Below, one piece after another: positions 41,594-42,696 of a stretch of DNA of 42,696 bases. Each line of letters opens with the position of its first letter. Position 1 is the stretch's first letter. Location: assembly GCA_022826515.1 (NCBI GenBank), contig JAJDUT010000058.1:1-42696 (forward strand), given 5' to 3'. Origin of the DNA: Candidatus Latescibacterota bacterium. Its GTDB lineage: Bacteria; Latescibacterota; UBA2968; UBA8231. The notes under the pieces are model-generated. The model did no database searches. It was not told where the DNA came from and saw nothing but the letters and a program-made list of their open reading frames with translations. A program made the position numbers and the translations under genes.

Positions 41594-42397
41594 TCAAAGC
41601 TTTTCGACGACAAGGGTAGCGCGGCGTTGCACCCCTAATTGGCGGGCGGCATTGCCACCGTTGACCGCAATTTCCAACAGACCAGCGCTGCCGATCAAAG
41701 CGAGCGGCGCACCCGGCCCGACATCCTCGTACGTTCGGCAAAGCTCCGTGAGCACATGGTCCCCAAGACGAATCCGCAGCGCAGAACCCCACGGCGCAAT
41801 ATCAGCGGCCGCAATGTTGCTCACCAAGTTCCCGAATCTGTCGATGTGGATGACGTGACCGGCGATGTGGTCAGCCGATTTACAAGGTGCGGATTCGGCC
41901 AAGCGCACCGGATCGGCCACCGACGGACCGACGTCAGCAAGGTCCAAGCCGCGGCAGAGGTGGGCGGCCAGCGGAGCAAAGAGGTCGCGGCCGTGAAAGG
42001 TGTTGCTCAGGTCGGGCCGGGCGAGGTCGGGTCGGGATATCTCGTGCACCCGGCTATCGGCTCGGTTGAGGACAAAGCTAAAGAGACCGTTGTCCGGCCC
42101 TACCCACAAGTGGCCGCTGCTCTGGAGAGCGAGGGGTCGTCGTCGCGTGCCTACGCCGGGATCAACGACGGCTAGGTGCACGGTGCCGGGCGGGAATTCG
42201 CGCGCGGCGTGGCGCAGAACAAAGGCGGCGGCAAGCACATCTTGGGGCGGAATCTGGTGGGAGATATCCACGAGCTGGGCTTCCGGTGCGATGCCCAAGA
42301 TGACCCCCTTCATCGCACCAACATAGTAATCACCCTCACCGAAATCCGTCGTCAGCGTGACGATTGGGGCCGCACGCCGCATGGGTTTATTCTGCAT
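41594..42397 (-). CDS. SAM hydroxide adenosyltransferase (DUF62 family)
   Basis: A 267-residue enzyme of the fluorinase/chlorinase superfamily. Members without halide specificity split S-adenosylmethionine with water to adenosine and methionine. It shows TDFGEGDYYVGAMKGVI, VDPGVGTRRRPL (Asp/Arg of the hydroxide site), WVGPDNGLFSFV, FHGRDLFAPLAA (His) and IDRFGNLVSNI. The halogenase-specific loop is not evident. ATG at 42397 is chosen; ATG at 42382 is possible and an upstream start at 42520 is unlikely. No Shine-Dalgarno precedes these. It is upstream of the phosphomutase gene in a probable two-gene unit. Confidence 0.88.
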   Translation of the reverse strand: MQNKPMRRAAPIVTLTTDFGEGDYYVGAMKGVILGIAPEAQLVDISHQIPPQDVLAAAFVLRHAAREFPPGTVHLAVVDPGVGTRRRPLALQSSGHLWVGPDNGLFSFVLNRADSRVHEISRPDLARPDLSNTFHGRDLFAPLAAHLCRGLDLADVGPSVADPVRLAESAPCKSADHIAGHVIHIDRFGNLVSNIAAADIAPWGSALRIRLGDHVLTELCRTYEDVGPGAPLALIGSAGLLEIAVNGGNAARQLGVQRRATLVVEKL

Positions 42398-42434
42398 TTT
42401 GTACGCATACCTCCCGCTTTTCAAGTATAGCGAC

Positions 42435-42653
42435 CTACTCGTCCGCCGGCCCTTTTTGTCGCTGCATGGCCCCAAGCACGACGGCGCGGTTTTGGCGGGC
42501 ACCCTCATGCGTCGGATCAATCGCCAGCAATTGGTCTAGGCATTGCAGTACCTCGCGGCTTTGGTGCATGAATCGGTGTTTTTTTGGGTAGCTCGGTTGA
42601 ATAAAAACAGGCTCCTCAGTAGATTGAGCACGACTTTCGCCAAAAAAACCCAT
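42435..42653 (-). CDS. Small TPR-like hypothetical protein
   Basis: A 72-residue ORF whose C-terminal half (SREVLQCLDQLLAIDPTHEGARQNRAV, core LLAIDPTHEGA) looks like one TPR unit; the first 25 residues are polar. An in-frame TAG lies 33 bp upstream of the ATG, so it is complete. The Shine-Dalgarno is weak. It lies on the minus strand just upstream of the SAM hydroxide adenosyltransferase gene. Real expression is uncertain. Confidence 0.4.
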   Translation of the reverse strand: MGFFGESRAQSTEEPVFIQPSYPKKHRFMHQSREVLQCLDQLLAIDPTHEGARQNRAVVLGAMQRQKGPADE

Positions 42654-42696
42654 GCTTTCTCGTCCAAGGAACCTGTCATGGCCAACCTATCGTCTT

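Noticed and set aside
40585..41619. A 344-codon plus-strand ORF antisense to the phosphomutase
   Set aside because: High GC and shadow-frame composition; the opposite strand has every motif of the phosphohexomutase family.
1..42696. rRNA, tRNA, prophage or transposase genes
   Set aside because: None was recognised on either strand by eye. A tRNA or rRNA scan would settle it.

Overview
This is a bacterial chromosomal window, gene-dense and GC-rich except for a few AT-rich islands. It holds about 36 protein genes and no rRNA or tRNA that I can see. A diderm (Gram-negative type) cell is suggested by an MltD-like lytic transglycosylase lipoprotein, a SPOR protein, a RodA/PBP2/MreD elongation module, several lipoprotein signals and a sigma54-dependent activator. 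The mix of an S1 sulfatase, a CehA/McbA-type metallohydrolase, a C45 autoproteolytic hydrolase, a lone xanthine-dehydrogenase-type large subunit, a dihydrodipicolinate-synthase-like aldolase and a collagen-like lipoprotein resembles environmental lineages known mostly from metagenomes (for example Latescibacterota-like bacteria). That taxonomic guess is inference only.

Layout. 0.1-7.5 kb: an aldo/keto reductase, then on the minus strand a PPK2 polyphosphate kinase, a YwaF-type membrane protein and a GT-C-type membrane glycosyltransferase; a plus-strand sulfatase; and a minus-strand MazG plus membrane protein pair. 7.5-9.8 kb: a 380-bp AT-rich intergenic region, a ParA ATPase without ParB, and a receiver-less sigma54 activator. 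The two upstream regions share a promoter/leader block. 9.8-18.9 kb: nine tightly packed minus-strand genes, in transcription order LytR_C-domain protein, rsfS, mtnA, SPOR protein, MltD-like transglycosylase, mreD, mrdA (PBP2), rodA and a TPR protein. This is a cell-elongation operon with a methionine-salvage enzyme embedded in it. 19.0-24.0 kb: an ornithine-cyclodeaminase-family enzyme, a large six-repeat ASH-domain secreted protein and a class I/II aminotransferase.

24.1-27.2 kb is an accessory island: a small DUF5678-like protein, a short inverted-repeat (MITE-like) element, and an AT-rich BglII/BstYI-type restriction endonuclease overlapping its beta-class m4C-type methyltransferase. A second copy of the repeat end sits at the start codon of the neighbouring aldolase-family gene. 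27.2-32.0 kb: an inositol-monophosphatase-family protein, the molybdenum hydroxylase large subunit, an Sfp-type phosphopantetheinyl transferase and a RidA-like protein. 32.1-35.0 kb: a heptad-repeat hairpin running up to the start of a 2-hydroxyacid dehydrogenase gene, then trxB and rsmA/ksgA. 35.0-42.7 kb: the CehA-like hydrolase, C45 hydrolase, quinone oxidoreductase, CYTH-domain protein, collagen-like lipoprotein, phosphosugar mutase, SAM hydroxide adenosyltransferase and a small TPR-like ORF.

The most notable structures are the repeat-bounded R-M island, the promoter/leader block shared by parA and the sigma54 activator, the structured parA leader, the heptad hairpin abutting a start codon, the recent LysM duplication and the collagen-like lipoprotein. 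No CRISPR array, prophage or transposase gene was seen.
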